A stretch of DNA of 64,000 nt, taken from an uncultured Clostridium sp. (GTDB lineage Bacteria; Bacillota; Clostridia; TANB77; CAG-508). The DNA lies in assembly GCA_948465565.1 (NCBI GenBank), contig CAOJXR010000007.1, positions 1-64,000 on the forward strand, given 5' to 3'. A model generated the notes under the pieces. It searched no databases. It had not been told where the DNA came from and was given only the letters and a program-made list of their open reading frames with translations. This document shows positions 48,961 through 58,025 of this stretch, piece by piece (within the stretch, counting starts at the first letter, position 1; the number at the start of each line of letters is the position of its first letter). The translations under genes and the position numbers were made by a program.

Positions 48961-49007
48961 AAATATTGACTAGATTATAACAGTTTGATATAATCTAGTC
49001 AATATTT
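48961..49007 (+). terminator. Terminator after the second virD4
   Basis: An 18-bp perfect stem (AAATATTGACTAGATTAT / ATAATCTAGTCAATATTT) with an 11-base loop and T tail. Confidence 0.85.
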
Positions 49008-49028
49008 TTATACACAAAAGGAGAAAAA

Positions 49029-50102
49029 ATGAAATTTTTACACTTTGCAGACCTACATTTAGACACAAAATTTGATAGTTTAAATCAAATAGACGGACTA
49101 CCAGAAAAAAGAAGATTAGAACAAAGAAAAATATTACGTCAAATAATCAACTATATAAAAGAAAACGACATACAATTACTATTAATATCTGGAGACTTAT
49201 ACGAACAAAAATATATAAGAAAATCAAGCATAGAATACATAAACAATCTATTCAAAGAAATACCAGAAACAAAAATATTTATAGCACCAGGTAATCATGA
49301 CCCATATATAGCAAACTCATTTTACGCAAGTTTCGATTGGAACGAAAATGTATACATATTCAAAGACCATATAGAAAAAATTGATTATAAAAATATCCAC
49401 ATATATGGATATGGATTTACAGACTATTATTGTAGAGAATCAGAAGTTGAAAACATAGAAATACAAAATCCAGAAGACATAAATATACTAATCACACACG
49501 GAGCGCTAGATGGAGGAACAGAAGAATTTAGAGAATACAATCCACTAAGAGAAACAAGACTAAAAAAAATAGGCTTCGACTATATTGCATTAGGACATAT
49601 ACACAAACCATATTACAAAGAAGAAAAAGACCAAAGGATTGTATATCCAGGCTCACCAATAAGCCTGGGATTCGACGAATTAGGCGAGCACGGAGTAATT
49701 GTAGGAGAAATATCAAAAAAAGATATACAGCTAGAATTCATACCAACAGACGAAAGAGAATTTATCGAAAAAGAAATAGACATCACAGAATTTATTTCAA
49801 ATGAAGAAATAATAGAAAAACTTCAAAAATTAGAACTAGACGAAAAAAATCTATATAAAATAATACTAATCGGAAAAAGATATTTTACAATAAACTTAAA
49901 CCAGATAAAAAAACTACATGGAATAGAAAATATCGTAAAAATAAAAAATCATACAAAACCAGGAATAGACATAGAGAAACTTGCGAAAGAAAACAATATA
50001 AAAGGAATCTTCATAAGAAGAATGTTAGAGAAAAAAGAAATCGAAGGACTAGACGATGATTTCATAGAAAAAGCCATAGAAATAGGATTAGAGGTATTAT
50101 AA
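49029..50102 (+). CDS. YhaO/SbcD-like DNA repair metallophosphoesterase
   Basis: 357 aa. Metal-binding motifs: FADLHLDTKFDSL (D, H at about 7-9), LISGDLYEQ (about 56), APGNHDPY (about 87), ITHGALDGG and ALGHIHKP (about 193). It most resembles Bacillus YhaO, the nuclease partner of the SMC-like YhaN. AAGGAG lies 6 bases upstream. The stop overlaps the start of the next gene by one base, so the two are made together. Confidence 0.88.
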   Translation: MKFLHFADLHLDTKFDSLNQIDGLPEKRRLEQRKILRQIINYIKENDIQLLLISGDLYEQKYIRKSSIEYINNLFKEIPETKIFIAPGNHDPYIANSFYASFDWNENVYIFKDHIEKIDYKNIHIYGYGFTDYYCRESEVENIEIQNPEDINILITHGALDGGTEEFREYNPLRETRLKKIGFDYIALGHIHKPYYKEEKDQRIVYPGSPISLGFDELGEHGVIVGEISKKDIQLEFIPTDEREFIEKEIDITEFISNEEIIEKLQKLELDEKNLYKIILIGKRYFTINLNQIKKLHGIENIVKIKNHTKPGIDIEKLAKENNIKGIFIRRMLEKKEIEGLDDDFIEKAIEIGLEVL

Positions 50103-51982
50103 TGAAAATAGAAAATCTTAAGATAAATGGATTTGGAAAATTAGAAAATAAAGAAATCGAATTCTCAGAAGGAATAAACGTAATCATAGGAAAAAACGAA
50201 GCAGGAAAATCAACACTATTAAAATTTATAACATCAATGTTTTATGGTACATCAAGAAATAAAAATGGAAAAATAATACCTGACTTTGAAAAATACAAAC
50301 CATGGAACACTGATGACTATTCTGGAAGAATATCATACAAATTAGATAATGGAGAAAAATACGAAGTATATAGAGAATTCAAAAAGAAAGCACCAACAAT
50401 CTATAACGAAAACAAAGACGATATTAGTAAAAAATATCAAATTGACAAAAGCAAAGAAAGTTCATTCTTTATAGAACAAACAGGAATTTCAGAAGAAAAC
50501 TTCTTCTCAACAAGTGTATCAGAACAAGAGAACGTCAAATTATCAAACAATATGAAAAACGCAGTAATACAAAAACTAAGCAACATACTTACAACAGGAA
50601 CTGAAAACACTTCATATAAAAAAGCAATAGAAAAATTAAATAAAAGTCAATTAGAAGAAGTAGGAAGTCAGAGAAGTGTTGGAAGACCAATAAATCAAGT
50701 AGAAGAAGAAATAGAAAAACTAGAAAATGAAAAAAAAGAAATAGAACAATATAAAAACAGAAAATATCAAGTCGAAGAACAAAAACAAAACCTAAAAACT
50801 GATTTAGAAGACAACAACGCAATCATAGACTTGCTAAGAAGACAAAAAACAAACTTAGAAAAAAACCAACTAGAAGAAGAAAAAACCAAAATACTAAGAA
50901 ACTTCTTACAAGAAAATTTACAAAACCAAAAAAGGCTAGAAGAAAAAATACAGAATATTGATGAAGGAAGAAAAGAAAACCTTAAACCCAATAAACTAGG
51001 ATATATTCTTGCAATATTAGCCATAATTATAATAACCATAATATCAATAGTATTAAAAAAATACATAATGATTTTATTAAATATAATCCCAATCATATCT
51101 ATAATAATATATGGAATTATAAACAATAAGAGAAAAAATAAAATCAAACAAAATGGAAAAAAGTTATATGGACAAAAAATATTATTAGAAGAAGAAATAA
51201 ACAGACTAAAAAACGAATATAAACAAAAAGAAGAAGAAATCAAAGAAAAAGAACAAAAAATAATAAACAATCAAAACATAAACGAGCAAGAAATAATATC
51301 AGAATTTAAAAATAAACTTGATAAAGAAACAATTGAAGACATACTATCCACAAAATATGAACGAATTGTGGAATTCATAGATGAAAAAGAAAGAGAAAAT
51401 GCAGAATACAAAGTAACAGAAAAAAGAATAGAAATAGACAACGAAAACATAATAAAAAAACTAGAAAATTTAGTTGAAATGGACGAAAAATTAGAAAAAC
51501 TTTATGAGAAAAAAGATGAATTAATAGAATTAAATAATATGTATGAAATAGTAAAAAAAGAAATTGAAAATTCATATCAAGAAATGAAAGAAAACATTAC
51601 ACCAGAATTTATTGAAGAACTAAAAAATATACTATCAAAAGTAACAAATGAAAAATACAAAAATATATATTTAGACAGTGAAAATAATCTTCTAATAGAA
51701 ACAGAAAACGGAAAATATATGCCAATAGAGCTGTTAAGCGCAGGAACCATAGATTTAATATATCTAGCATTGCGACTAAGTGCAACAAAAGAAATTTCAA
51801 AAGAAAACTTACCAATAATACTAGACGAAAGCTTTGCATATTATGACAAAGAAAGAATGACTCAAATATTAAAATATTTAGAAACATTAAAACAATACCA
51901 AGTATTAATACTTACATGTTCAGAAAGAGAAATACAAATATTAAAGCAAGAAAAAATACCACACAATATAATAGAAATATAA
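50102..51982 (+). CDS. YhaN/SbcC-like ATPase with coiled coil and membrane hairpin
   Basis: 626 aa. Walker A IGKNEAGKSTLLKFI (about 31) is followed by coiled coil (about 195-300), two membrane segments (about 300-340), a second coiled coil (about 350-480) and the C-terminal ABC signature/Walker B (ELLSAGTIDLIYLALRLS; LPIILDESFAYYD, about 575). The membrane hairpin inside the coiled coil is typical of YhaN. With the YhaO-like nuclease it probably trims DNA ends at the membrane (inference). Confidence 0.87.
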   Translation: MKIENLKINGFGKLENKEIEFSEGINVIIGKNEAGKSTLLKFITSMFYGTSRNKNGKIIPDFEKYKPWNTDDYSGRISYKLDNGEKYEVYREFKKKAPTIYNENKDDISKKYQIDKSKESSFFIEQTGISEENFFSTSVSEQENVKLSNNMKNAVIQKLSNILTTGTENTSYKKAIEKLNKSQLEEVGSQRSVGRPINQVEEEIEKLENEKKEIEQYKNRKYQVEEQKQNLKTDLEDNNAIIDLLRRQKTNLEKNQLEEEKTKILRNFLQENLQNQKRLEEKIQNIDEGRKENLKPNKLGYILAILAIIIITIISIVLKKYIMILLNIIPIISIIIYGIINNKRKNKIKQNGKKLYGQKILLEEEINRLKNEYKQKEEEIKEKEQKIINNQNINEQEIISEFKNKLDKETIEDILSTKYERIVEFIDEKERENAEYKVTEKRIEIDNENIIKKLENLVEMDEKLEKLYEKKDELIELNNMYEIVKKEIENSYQEMKENITPEFIEELKNILSKVTNEKYKNIYLDSENNLLIETENGKYMPIELLSAGTIDLIYLALRLSATKEISKENLPIILDESFAYYDKERMTQILKYLETLKQYQVLILTCSEREIQILKQEKIPHNIIEI

Positions 51983-52106
51983 AACATCCATAAAAAATAA
52001 ACGAATAATTTACTATAAAAAAGGCGATAATAAGCATTAATATAGAGAAAAACTATAAAAATAAACTAAATATCGCAAAAAAAATACAAAAAAAATAAAA
52101 AAACAG

Positions 52107-52135
52107 TTGACAGAATAGAAAAAAGGGTGTATTAT
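52107..52135 (+). promoter_or_regulatory. Promoter of the tRNA-Lys/Glu/Thr cluster
   Basis: TTGACA (52107-52112), 17 bases, TATTAT (52130-52135), about 30 bases before tRNA-Lys. Confidence 0.8.
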
Positions 52136-52166
52136 ATAAAAGCAGTTGCGTTAAGGAACTGCATAT

Positions 52167-52242
52167 GGGCTATTAGCTCAGGTGGTAGAGCACTTGACTT
52201 TTAATCAAGTTGTCCCGCGTTCGAGTCGCGGATAGCTCACCA
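52167..52242 (+). tRNA. tRNA-Lys (anticodon TTT)
   Basis: Acceptor GGGCTAT/ATAGCTC, anticodon loop CTTTTAA, T loop CGTTCGAGTCG and encoded CCA. First gene of the three-tRNA operon. Confidence 0.96.
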
Positions 52243-52269
52243 AAAGAATATCAACCGATATTCTTTTAT

Positions 52270-52344
52270 GGCCCCTTGGTCAAGCGGTTAAGACATCGCC
52301 CTTTCACGGCGGAGACATGGGTTCGATTCCCGTAGGGGTCACCA
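52270..52344 (+). tRNA. tRNA-Glu (anticodon TTC)
   Basis: Acceptor GGCCCCT/AGGGGTC, anticodon loop CTTTCAC (TTC), T loop GGTTCGATTCC and encoded CCA. Confidence 0.96.
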
Positions 52345-52354
52345 ATTACATATT

Positions 52355-52432
<78 letters not shown>

Positions 52433-52437
52433 GAATG

Positions 52438-52470
52438 AATCTCAGCTTGTTGTAGAACTTGCTGAGATTC
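52438..52470 (+). terminator. Hairpin after tRNA-Thr (island end)
   Basis: GAATCTCAGC pairs with GCTGAGATTC. The loop (TTGTTGTAGAACTT) is almost the same as in the hairpin after the partial tRNA at 57703, so both att copies carry a related terminator. The T run is weak here. Confidence 0.65.
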
Positions 52471-52613
52471 GTTATAAATAATAAGTATAATTATTATTTA
52501 TAACAGTCCCCAACTAGTCCCTATAAAGTCCCCAAAAAAATAAGTAATAAAATATATAAATTGCTTTAATTAAAATTTTTTATGATTAACAAACAAAAAT
52601 ATCTTAAAAAAAC

Positions 52614-52645
52614 AGAAGTAACTTCTAAATTGAGGTTACTTCTAT
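52614..52645. terminator. Bidirectional terminator near the Cro-like gene
   Basis: AGAAGTAAC pairs with GTTACTTCT and is flanked by A and T runs on both sides. It lies just past the stop of the minus-strand regulator. Confidence 0.75.
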
Positions 52646-52649
52646 TTTT

Positions 52650-52889
52650 TTATTCTATAAGATTTTTTAAATCCTCCAGATTGATTTTTAAAACTATAGC
52701 TAATGCAATCAGCTCAAAATCTTTTAATATCATCTTTTGATTTTCAATTCTATATAATTCTACTCGATTTAGATAGACACCATGTAACTGTAACTGTCGA
52801 GATACTTCCTCTTTAGATAAATTTATTTCTTTTCTTCTTTTTTCTAAAAATTTCCCCACAATATTTACTTCATCATTGTATTTTTTCAA
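52650..52889 (-). CDS. XRE-family (Cro/CI-like) regulator
   Basis: 79 aa, a single helix-turn-helix domain: VGKFLEKRRKEINLSKEEVSRQLQ, then VYLNRVELYRIENQKMILKDFELIALAIVL. No additional domain. It probably controls island genes. It lies at the left end of the island in the position often taken by an element regulator. Confidence 0.8.
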   Translation of the reverse strand: MKKYNDEVNIVGKFLEKRRKEINLSKEEVSRQLQLHGVYLNRVELYRIENQKMILKDFELIALAIVLKINLEDLKNLIE

Positions 52890-52983
52890 TTAAATCACTC
52901 ACTTATTTTATTTGTAGTGATTTTACTATAAATTTTTGAGTACAATGTATAGTAAAACTAACGGTATCGATTTTTATAAAAAT

Positions 52984-53010
52984 AGAAGGTATATATTATA
53001 TACCTTCTGA
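52984..53010 (-). terminator. Terminator of the small membrane protein
   Basis: AGAAGGTATATA pairs with TATATACCTTCT (with a short AT loop), followed on the minus strand by a T-rich stretch. Confidence 0.75.
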
Positions 53011-53017
53011 GTACTTT

Positions 53018-53227
53018 TTAAAGTTCAACATCCATTCCATAGTCATATTTATTTATGTAATTATTCAATTTACTGTTCGCCTCAAAGAGCCTAGCTTCTG
53101 TTTCTCTAGCAGCCTTAGCATTTGATATCAAAGTCTGGTATGCTGAAATAAACATATAAGAAAGTATTGCTAATAGAATTGTTTCTATAACAATAATTGC
53201 AATAAAAATTTTATTTAATTTATTCAT
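53018..53227 (-). CDS. Small single-pass membrane protein
   Basis: 69 aa. An N-terminal membrane segment (about 6-28, IFIAIIVIETILLAILSYMF) is followed by a helical, charged tail (NAKAARETEARLFEANSKLNNY). GGAGG lies 6 bases upstream. No family recognised. It points away from the sigma factor gene and may be a separate island function. Confidence 0.65.
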   Translation of the reverse strand: MNKLNKIFIAIIVIETILLAILSYMFISAYQTLISNAKAARETEARLFEANSKLNNYINKYDYGMDVEL

Positions 53228-53523
53228 ATGCCACCTCCTAAAAAATAATATATATTAATTATATATAATATAAGAGTCTAAAATAATAAAAATATTACAA
53301 GTTTTCTGTAAAAATCAACAATATAAAGATTTATTTATGAAAAAAAGTCAACTAGTTACTCACAGTATAGAATTTAGTTATTGTTTGACATACTTATTAT
53401 AACGAGTTCGTCAAGATAATAATAAATAAAATTGCTATATTATTAATATAGTATTATAATTTTAAAAAATATTGTAATGTTTTTCAAATTATAGACTCTT
53501 ATAATATATAGAGAGGAAAAGTT
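53228..53523. other. Divergent intergenic region of the island
   Basis: About 295 bases between the small membrane protein and the sigma factor. A TTGACA near 53385 lacks a well-spaced -10. An ECF-type self-regulated promoter is likely but I cannot assign it. Confidence 0.35.
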
Positions 53524-54033
53524 ATAGAAAATATGAAAAATGGAGAAGAAATATATAATCAGTATTCAAATGTAGTATATAAATATCTACTATGTTTAAC
53601 CCAAGACGATGAGCTTTCTCAGGATTTAACTCAAGAAACATTTGCAATAGCACTGAACAAAATAGATAATTTTAGATATGAATGTAAACTATCAGTATGG
53701 TTATGTCAAATTGCAAAGAATTTGTGGTACAATCATTTGAAGAAAGCAAAAAAAGAAAATCATATTCCACTAGAAAATATAGAAAATCGAAGTTATTACG
53801 AAAATAATACTGAAGATATTGTAATGAAAAATGATGAAAAGCTAAGATTATTTAAAAAAATTCAAGCACTTGAAACACCATTTAGAGATGTTATTTACTT
53901 AAGAATGAACGGAAATTTGAGTTTTAGTGAAATTGCTGAAATTTTTGGTAAAACAACTAATTGGGCAAGAGTAACATTTTTCAGAGCGAAAAAGAAAATT
54001 GAGAAGGAAGTAGAAGAATATGAAAGAAATTGA
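53524..54033 (+). CDS. ECF-type RNA polymerase sigma factor
   Basis: About 167-169 aa. Region 2 (YKYLLCLTQDDELSQDLTQETFAIALNKIDNF; CKLSVWLCQIAKNLWYNHLKK) and region 4 (LETPFRDVIYLRMNGNLSFSEIAEIFGKTTNWARVTFFRAKKKI) are clear. The ATG at 53533 is 16 bases from GAGAGG (53511-53516), whereas an in-frame ATA at 53524 is 7 bases away, so ATA may be the start. It overlaps the anti-sigma gene by 14 bases. It probably activates its own operon and perhaps the protease genes. Confidence 0.9.
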   Translation: MENMKNGEEIYNQYSNVVYKYLLCLTQDDELSQDLTQETFAIALNKIDNFRYECKLSVWLCQIAKNLWYNHLKKAKKENHIPLENIENRSYYENNTEDIVMKNDEKLRLFKKIQALETPFRDVIYLRMNGNLSFSEIAEIFGKTTNWARVTFFRAKKKIEKEVEEYERN

Positions 54034-55003
54034 TTGTAAAATAATTGAAGATTTAATATTACCATATATTGAGGAAACATTAAATGGAGAAACAAAAGAT
54101 TTAGTAGAAAAACATTTACAAAACTGTGATAAATGTAAGCATAAAGTAGAAGAATTCAAATCAAATATTATTGAGAATAAAGAAAATGATAAAAAGTGTA
54201 TTGACTATCTAAAGAAAGCCAAAAGAAAAGAAAGAATTAGAACTATAAAATGGATTATTTTATTAATTTTATTTATAATCGTAATTATGTATTTACGAAA
54301 TACAATTATAGTAAATAGTATTTTAAATAAGTCAAAAAAATCTTTATCCCATAACAATATATATATTCAATCAATGAGATATGAACCTAATAATGAAACT
54401 ATTGTAACCAAAGAATATTATAAAGATGGTAAATATAAAATTACAACTGAGTCATATTCGAATGATAATATTACGCTATTATCTACGAAATATGCAGATG
54501 TAAATACAGGAGATTCTATATATGTAGACGAAAAGACCAAAAAGATTTCATTGTCAAAAGGACTATATTTATTTAACGAAGAACAAGCCAAAGAACTTCC
54601 ATTTATTGATGATGATAAATGGACAGTAAGAACAATTCTTCCAGCATTTATATCTATAAAGTCTAAGAAGTTTGAAAATGGTTCATATTACAATGAAAAT
54701 AAAAGTTGTTATGTTTTAAAATATGATAGGAATTGGGAAATTTGGTTTGATAAAAAAACTGGGTTACCCATAAAAGAAATAGAAAAGAATGCTAGTAAAT
54801 CATATTACACCAATACAGGGACAGAGGAAGATTCCGAAAATACAATAAAAACATTAAAAGAAAATCCAAGCGAATATATAAAACAGAAAAATGATATATT
54901 AAAGAAAATAGGAGATAGAAATACAGAATACAGATATGAATTTGATATAGTAACTGACGAAGATGTAAAAGTTCCTGAAAAGATTTTAAATAATATAGAA
55001 TAA
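54020..55003 (+). CDS. Membrane-anchored anti-sigma factor with zinc-finger domain
   Basis: 327 aa. An N-terminal anti-sigma zinc motif (HLQNCDKCKHKV, HxxxCxxC at about 33-40), one membrane segment (about 74-95) and an extracytoplasmic sensor-like domain of about 230 residues with no recognised family. It starts within the sigma gene, the usual cotranslated arrangement. It should hold the sigma factor at the membrane until an outside signal. Confidence 0.88.
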   Translation: MKEIDCKIIEDLILPYIEETLNGETKDLVEKHLQNCDKCKHKVEEFKSNIIENKENDKKCIDYLKKAKRKERIRTIKWIILLILFIIVIMYLRNTIIVNSILNKSKKSLSHNNIYIQSMRYEPNNETIVTKEYYKDGKYKITTESYSNDNITLLSTKYADVNTGDSIYVDEKTKKISLSKGLYLFNEEQAKELPFIDDDKWTVRTILPAFISIKSKKFENGSYYNENKSCYVLKYDRNWEIWFDKKTGLPIKEIEKNASKSYYTNTGTEEDSENTIKTLKENPSEYIKQKNDILKKIGDRNTEYRYEFDIVTDEDVKVPEKILNNIE

Positions 55004-55100
55004 AAAGAATTTTATCTCAAGATACAAAAAATAGAGAAAAAGGAATAAGGAAAATGTTGACAACAAAAGTCGAAAGTATTATAATACAAAAACCTCAATA

Positions 55101-55361
55101 TTAATCATTATTCTTAGGCTTAAAACTTGAACAACCAAAATTTCCATTTGTCTTTAGCCCAGTAGATTTACGAATATAATCATAATGTTTAATATCATAA
55201 GGGTTATCAGTATAATTTATTTTTGATATTTTATCTTTGTATACTTTTTCAGATACATTATCATCAATAACACTTTTACAACCACAGTTACCAAAAATTC
55301 CATTATGAACTGAATCAAATGTGTCATTCACCCAATATATACAATCTTTACACTTAACCAT
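55101..55361 (-). CDS. Small cysteine-rich protein
   Basis: 86 aa. It begins with CKDCIYW (CxxC at 4-7); further cysteines lie in FGNCGCKS and near the end in FGCSSF. This is a likely metal-binding (zinc-ribbon-like) layout. GGAGG lies 8 bases upstream. No family recognised. It is convergent to the anti-sigma gene. Confidence 0.65.
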   Translation of the reverse strand: MVKCKDCIYWVNDTFDSVHNGIFGNCGCKSVIDDNVSEKVYKDKISKINYTDNPYDIKHYDYIRKSTGLKTNGNFGCSSFKPKNND

Positions 55362-55437
55362 ATATTTACCTCCTTACGATATTTATCATTATATCATATA
55401 TATTTTTTTACTAATATTTTAGAAATTTTATACATAA

Positions 55438-55474
55438 CTAAAAAGGTAAATTGATTTTCAATTTACCTTTTATA
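55438..55474. terminator. Bidirectional terminator
   Basis: AAAAGGTAAATTG pairs with CAATTTACCTTTT with a short loop. It lies downstream of the protease gene on the minus strand. Confidence 0.8.
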
Positions 55475-55501
55475 CTATAAAAATTTGAATTTAATTTTAT
55501 A

Positions 55502-56413
55502 TTAATCTTCATTTATTATATTTACCATTATATTAAATAATTGATTGTCAACTCGTGTTGCATAATTTGTTGGTACACCTAAATTATGTCCACTCTGAAT
55601 ACCTACTACTAGCATATCAGACTTTCTAATCATAGGTCCTCCACTATTTCCATACCATATATCAGCAGTATGCTCAAATGTTAATTCCGTTGTATTAAAA
55701 GCTGTTCCTGTACAACGATATGCACACTGGCCATCATCCAAATCAGTTGGATATCCTGCTGTTATGACTGTTTCACCATCTAATCTAGTATAATCTTCAT
55801 ATCTTACTACATTAAAATACCCTGTTTTTTGACCTATTCTGTCATTTAATTTTAGAATAGCCCAATCATATTCAGTAGTATAATTATTAACATCGTAAGA
55901 ATTATGAGTTACTACGTTTTTTGCCCAAGTAGTACCGTATCGTTGATCTTGATACCATTTTGCAGGAATTACTTCAATAGATACAGCACCTTTGGCCATA
56001 TGTGCTACTGTAACAGCAACGTTGTCATCAATCAAAAAACCACTTCCAGTACTAGTTGAACCATCAGCATAGTAAGCTGTTATATAACAAACTGCACTAT
56101 ATGGCCTAAGAGCAGGACTTAAAAATACACGATTATCGTCTCCTATTATAGCTTGAGGATCTATAGAATTTCCGATATTTGTTTCAACATTTAGTTCTCT
56201 ATTATGAAGTGTTTTACCAATAGAATTATTATCATCAATGTATTTAATTGTTTCTAGTGTTTCCTCCTGCGTTTCAAGGTTTTTATTTACAACAACAACT
56301 TCTTTATAATTTAAGTTATCCGTATTATTACTATCTTCAGCTTTTGATACAGTAATAAATGCGCTACATATTAGGAGTGAGATTATAAGAAGGATACTTA
56401 TTAACTTTTTCAT
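55502..56413 (-). CDS. Secreted V8/trypsin-like serine protease
   Basis: 303 aa. Signal peptide (about 1-25, LISILLIISLLICSAFITVSKA), a propeptide-like region to about 90, then an S1-type protease: GSGFLIDDNVAVTVAHMA (catalytic His), TTEYDWAILKLND (Asp) and WYGNSGGPMI (Ser). The Cys pair GQCAYRC is near the active site. It resembles glutamyl endopeptidases of Bacillus and Staphylococcus. It is next to a membrane-anchored Ig-like protein on the same strand. Confidence 0.9.
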   Translation of the reverse strand: MKKLISILLIISLLICSAFITVSKAEDSNNTDNLNYKEVVVVNKNLETQEETLETIKYIDDNNSIGKTLHNRELNVETNIGNSIDPQAIIGDDNRVFLSPALRPYSAVCYITAYYADGSTSTGSGFLIDDNVAVTVAHMAKGAVSIEVIPAKWYQDQRYGTTWAKNVVTHNSYDVNNYTTEYDWAILKLNDRIGQKTGYFNVVRYEDYTRLDGETVITAGYPTDLDDGQCAYRCTGTAFNTTELTFEHTADIWYGNSGGPMIRKSDMLVVGIQSGHNLGVPTNYATRVDNQLFNIMVNIINED

Positions 56414-56442
56414 ATTATATATTTTCCTTTAACAAATAAGAA

Positions 56443-57120
56443 TTAAATACAAAATTCAGCAAAAAACAAAATATTATTAATATTCTTGACAATTCTATAC
56501 GCTCCACTTTCTAAATCCCCATATCTGTTTTTCCAATTAATCCTGATTTCTATAATTTCGTTATTGGTTTTCTTAACAGCTGTATTTATAGATTCAGCGT
56601 TTTTTTCTTGTAACTTTACCCAGACATCATTTTCTTTCTTTTCTATTACATAATCATCTGTATATTGTATCATATTTTTGTTATTATTTTGGATAATAAC
56701 AGTTGCACTATTATTTGATAAAGTTGACTGGTTAACTTGTATAAATATTTCTTCCTCTTTAGAGAAATTGTTATTTATTACAGTTTGGTGCTGATTTTCT
56801 ATAACATTAGCAACAAAATCCTTATTATTTTCATTTGAATTTTTAGTTGTATTAGTGACATTGGTTGGAGTTCCAACTTCATAAGGTTTTACAGTAACTG
56901 TACTATTATCAAGAATTGCATTACTAATATTTCCATCATTTGTTTCTTGAGTCCATCCACTATATCGAGTATCCGTCGAATTCGAATTGCTTGATGTCAT
57001 TGTAAGTCCATTACCATTATTTGATTCGACTTCTTTATTATTTTTACAAAAGAAAATTATAGCTGTTGCAATTAAAATAATTATAATTATTAATAGTAAT
57101 ACTATTACTCTTTTTTTCAT
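56443..57120 (-). CDS. Membrane-anchored protein with Big_14-type Ig-like domain
   Basis: 225 aa. A signal-anchor (about 4-24) is followed by an Asn/Ser/Thr-rich linker (about 28-120) and a C-terminal Ig-like domain (about 120-225) with YTDDYVIEKKENDVWVKLQ, EIIEIRINWKNRYGDLESGAYRIVK. These features match the bacterial Ig-like fold near resistance and signalling proteins (by recall). It is followed by the protease gene; perhaps a surface partner of it. Confidence 0.75.
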   Translation of the reverse strand: MKKRVIVLLLIIIIILIATAIIFFCKNNKEVESNNGNGLTMTSSNSNSTDTRYSGWTQETNDGNISNAILDNSTVTVKPYEVGTPTNVTNTTKNSNENNKDFVANVIENQHQTVINNNFSKEEEIFIQVNQSTLSNNSATVIIQNNNKNMIQYTDDYVIEKKENDVWVKLQEKNAESINTAVKKTNNEIIEIRINWKNRYGDLESGAYRIVKNINNILFFAEFCI

Positions 57121-57460
57121 ATTAAATACTCCTTTATTATGTATATTAAAGCAAGAATATAATTAAATTGTTATTGGAATTTATGTATTTTATAAATAGA
57201 AGCATTATTTTATAAAATAATTAATTTTAAGATAATGATAAATAGTAAAGTAACCAATGGGTAAAAGAATCTTATCATAGATTACCACCCCTTAACACTT
57301 ATATTTTAATATATCATTAACCATGTATTAATCGTAATATGTAACTTTGATTAAAATAAATAATACACGTATCTATTTAATAAATTAAAATATATAACAT
57401 TTCTAAATTATCTTAACAATATCATAAGTTAGAAAAAATTACCAGCTTTTTCTAATTTTT
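57121..57460. other. Island right part, no gene seen
   Basis: AT-rich, without a convincing ORF, repeat or RNA. The terminator-like hairpin of the small peptide gene lies at its right edge (57431-57463). Confidence 0.4.
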
Positions 57461-57592
57461 TTATTTAAAAATATTTAACAATTTTATTTCATGAAATACA
57501 AGTATAGATAGAAATAGGGAAGATGATTGTTTTAAAAATTGTCCTATCCAAACTATAGCCCCTAATATAAAGCATATGATATTTTTTAGCAT
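57461..57592 (-). CDS. Small hydrophobic peptide next to attR
   Basis: 43 aa from ATG 57592, with GGAGGT 8 bases upstream. It has a membrane helix (about 4-20, NIICFILGAIVWIG) and a second hydrophobic stretch (SSLFLSILVF). A hairpin TAGAAAAA/TTTTTCTA with T run follows on the minus strand. It may be a type I toxin-like or anchor peptide; no family recognised. Confidence 0.5.
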   Translation of the reverse strand: MLKNIICFILGAIVWIGQFLKQSSSLFLSILVFHEIKLLNIFK

Positions 57593-57639
57593 ATTTTTAT
57601 ACCTCCAAAAACTCTATTTAATAAAGTAAAGCAGGGAGA

Positions 57640-57698
57640 TAGAGCAACTGACTTGTAATCAGTAGGTCGTCCGTTCGATTCGGACAAGTGGCTCCAAT
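57640..57698 (+). repeat. attR: Attachment-site direct repeat (right), partial tRNA-Thr
   Basis: Identical to 52374-52432. It contains the anticodon arm (CTTGTAA), variable loop, T arm, 3' acceptor and CCA of tRNA-Thr but lacks the 5' acceptor and most of the D arm. It is not a functional tRNA. Confidence 0.9.
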
Positions 57699-57702
57699 AA
57701 AT

Positions 57703-57747
57703 ACTTCCTAGCTTGTTATAGAACTTGCTAGGAAGTGTTATTTTTTT
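57703..57747 (+). terminator. Terminator after the partial tRNA-Thr
   Basis: ACTTCCTAGC pairs with GCTAGGAAGT; the loop TTGTTATAGAACTT is nearly the same as in the hairpin at 52438, and seven T follow. It is probably the original terminator of the tRNA operon. Confidence 0.85.
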
Positions 57748-57928
57748 AGTAAATTTTTTAGATGTGCAATGCGAATAGTAAAAAAATTATTTGTAATATT
57801 TTAGGACGTTCGCTTGTAATTCTTTCGTGAATAGTGTATAGTAACAGACATAGGAAATGAGAATAAACAGATGTGATTTGCCTTAATTATAGCAATAGCT
57901 TTAATTATTAGCAAACAAAAATAAACCC

Positions 57929-58019
57929 AAAAAAACAGACACATCTGTAAACCCGCTAAAGTTTGATGTGTCTAAAACATTTCACCGAGGCAAACCACGT
58001 TTGTGGTTTCTCATTTTCT
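57929..58019 (-). ncRNA. Putative small RNA of about 90 bases
   Basis: Begins about 7 bases after a perfect minus-strand promoter. The first hairpin has AAACCAC/GTGGTTT closed by GAG/CTC. An unpaired CGGTGAAATGTTTT-like linker follows, then a terminator hairpin (AGACACATC/GATGTGTCT) with seven U. There is no ORF with a start. I do not recognise the family. Confidence 0.65.
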
Positions 58020-58025
58020 ATCTAT

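Larger units (their letters stand above)
52433..57698. mobile_element. 5.3-kb island integrated in tRNA-Thr, no integrase seen
   Basis: Bounded by the 59-base tRNA-Thr repeats. It holds a Cro-like regulator, a small membrane protein, an ECF sigma/anti-sigma pair, a cysteine-rich protein, a secreted serine protease, a membrane-anchored Ig-like protein and a 43-aa peptide. Codon use is less A-ending-biased than neighbouring genes (for example more GAT and AAT), supporting transfer. No integrase, excisionase or relaxase is seen, so it is probably immobilised or mobilised in trans. Confidence 0.75.

Noticed and set aside
57640-57696. Second functional tRNA-Thr
   Set aside because: The 5' acceptor strand and most of the D arm are missing; it is the right att copy.
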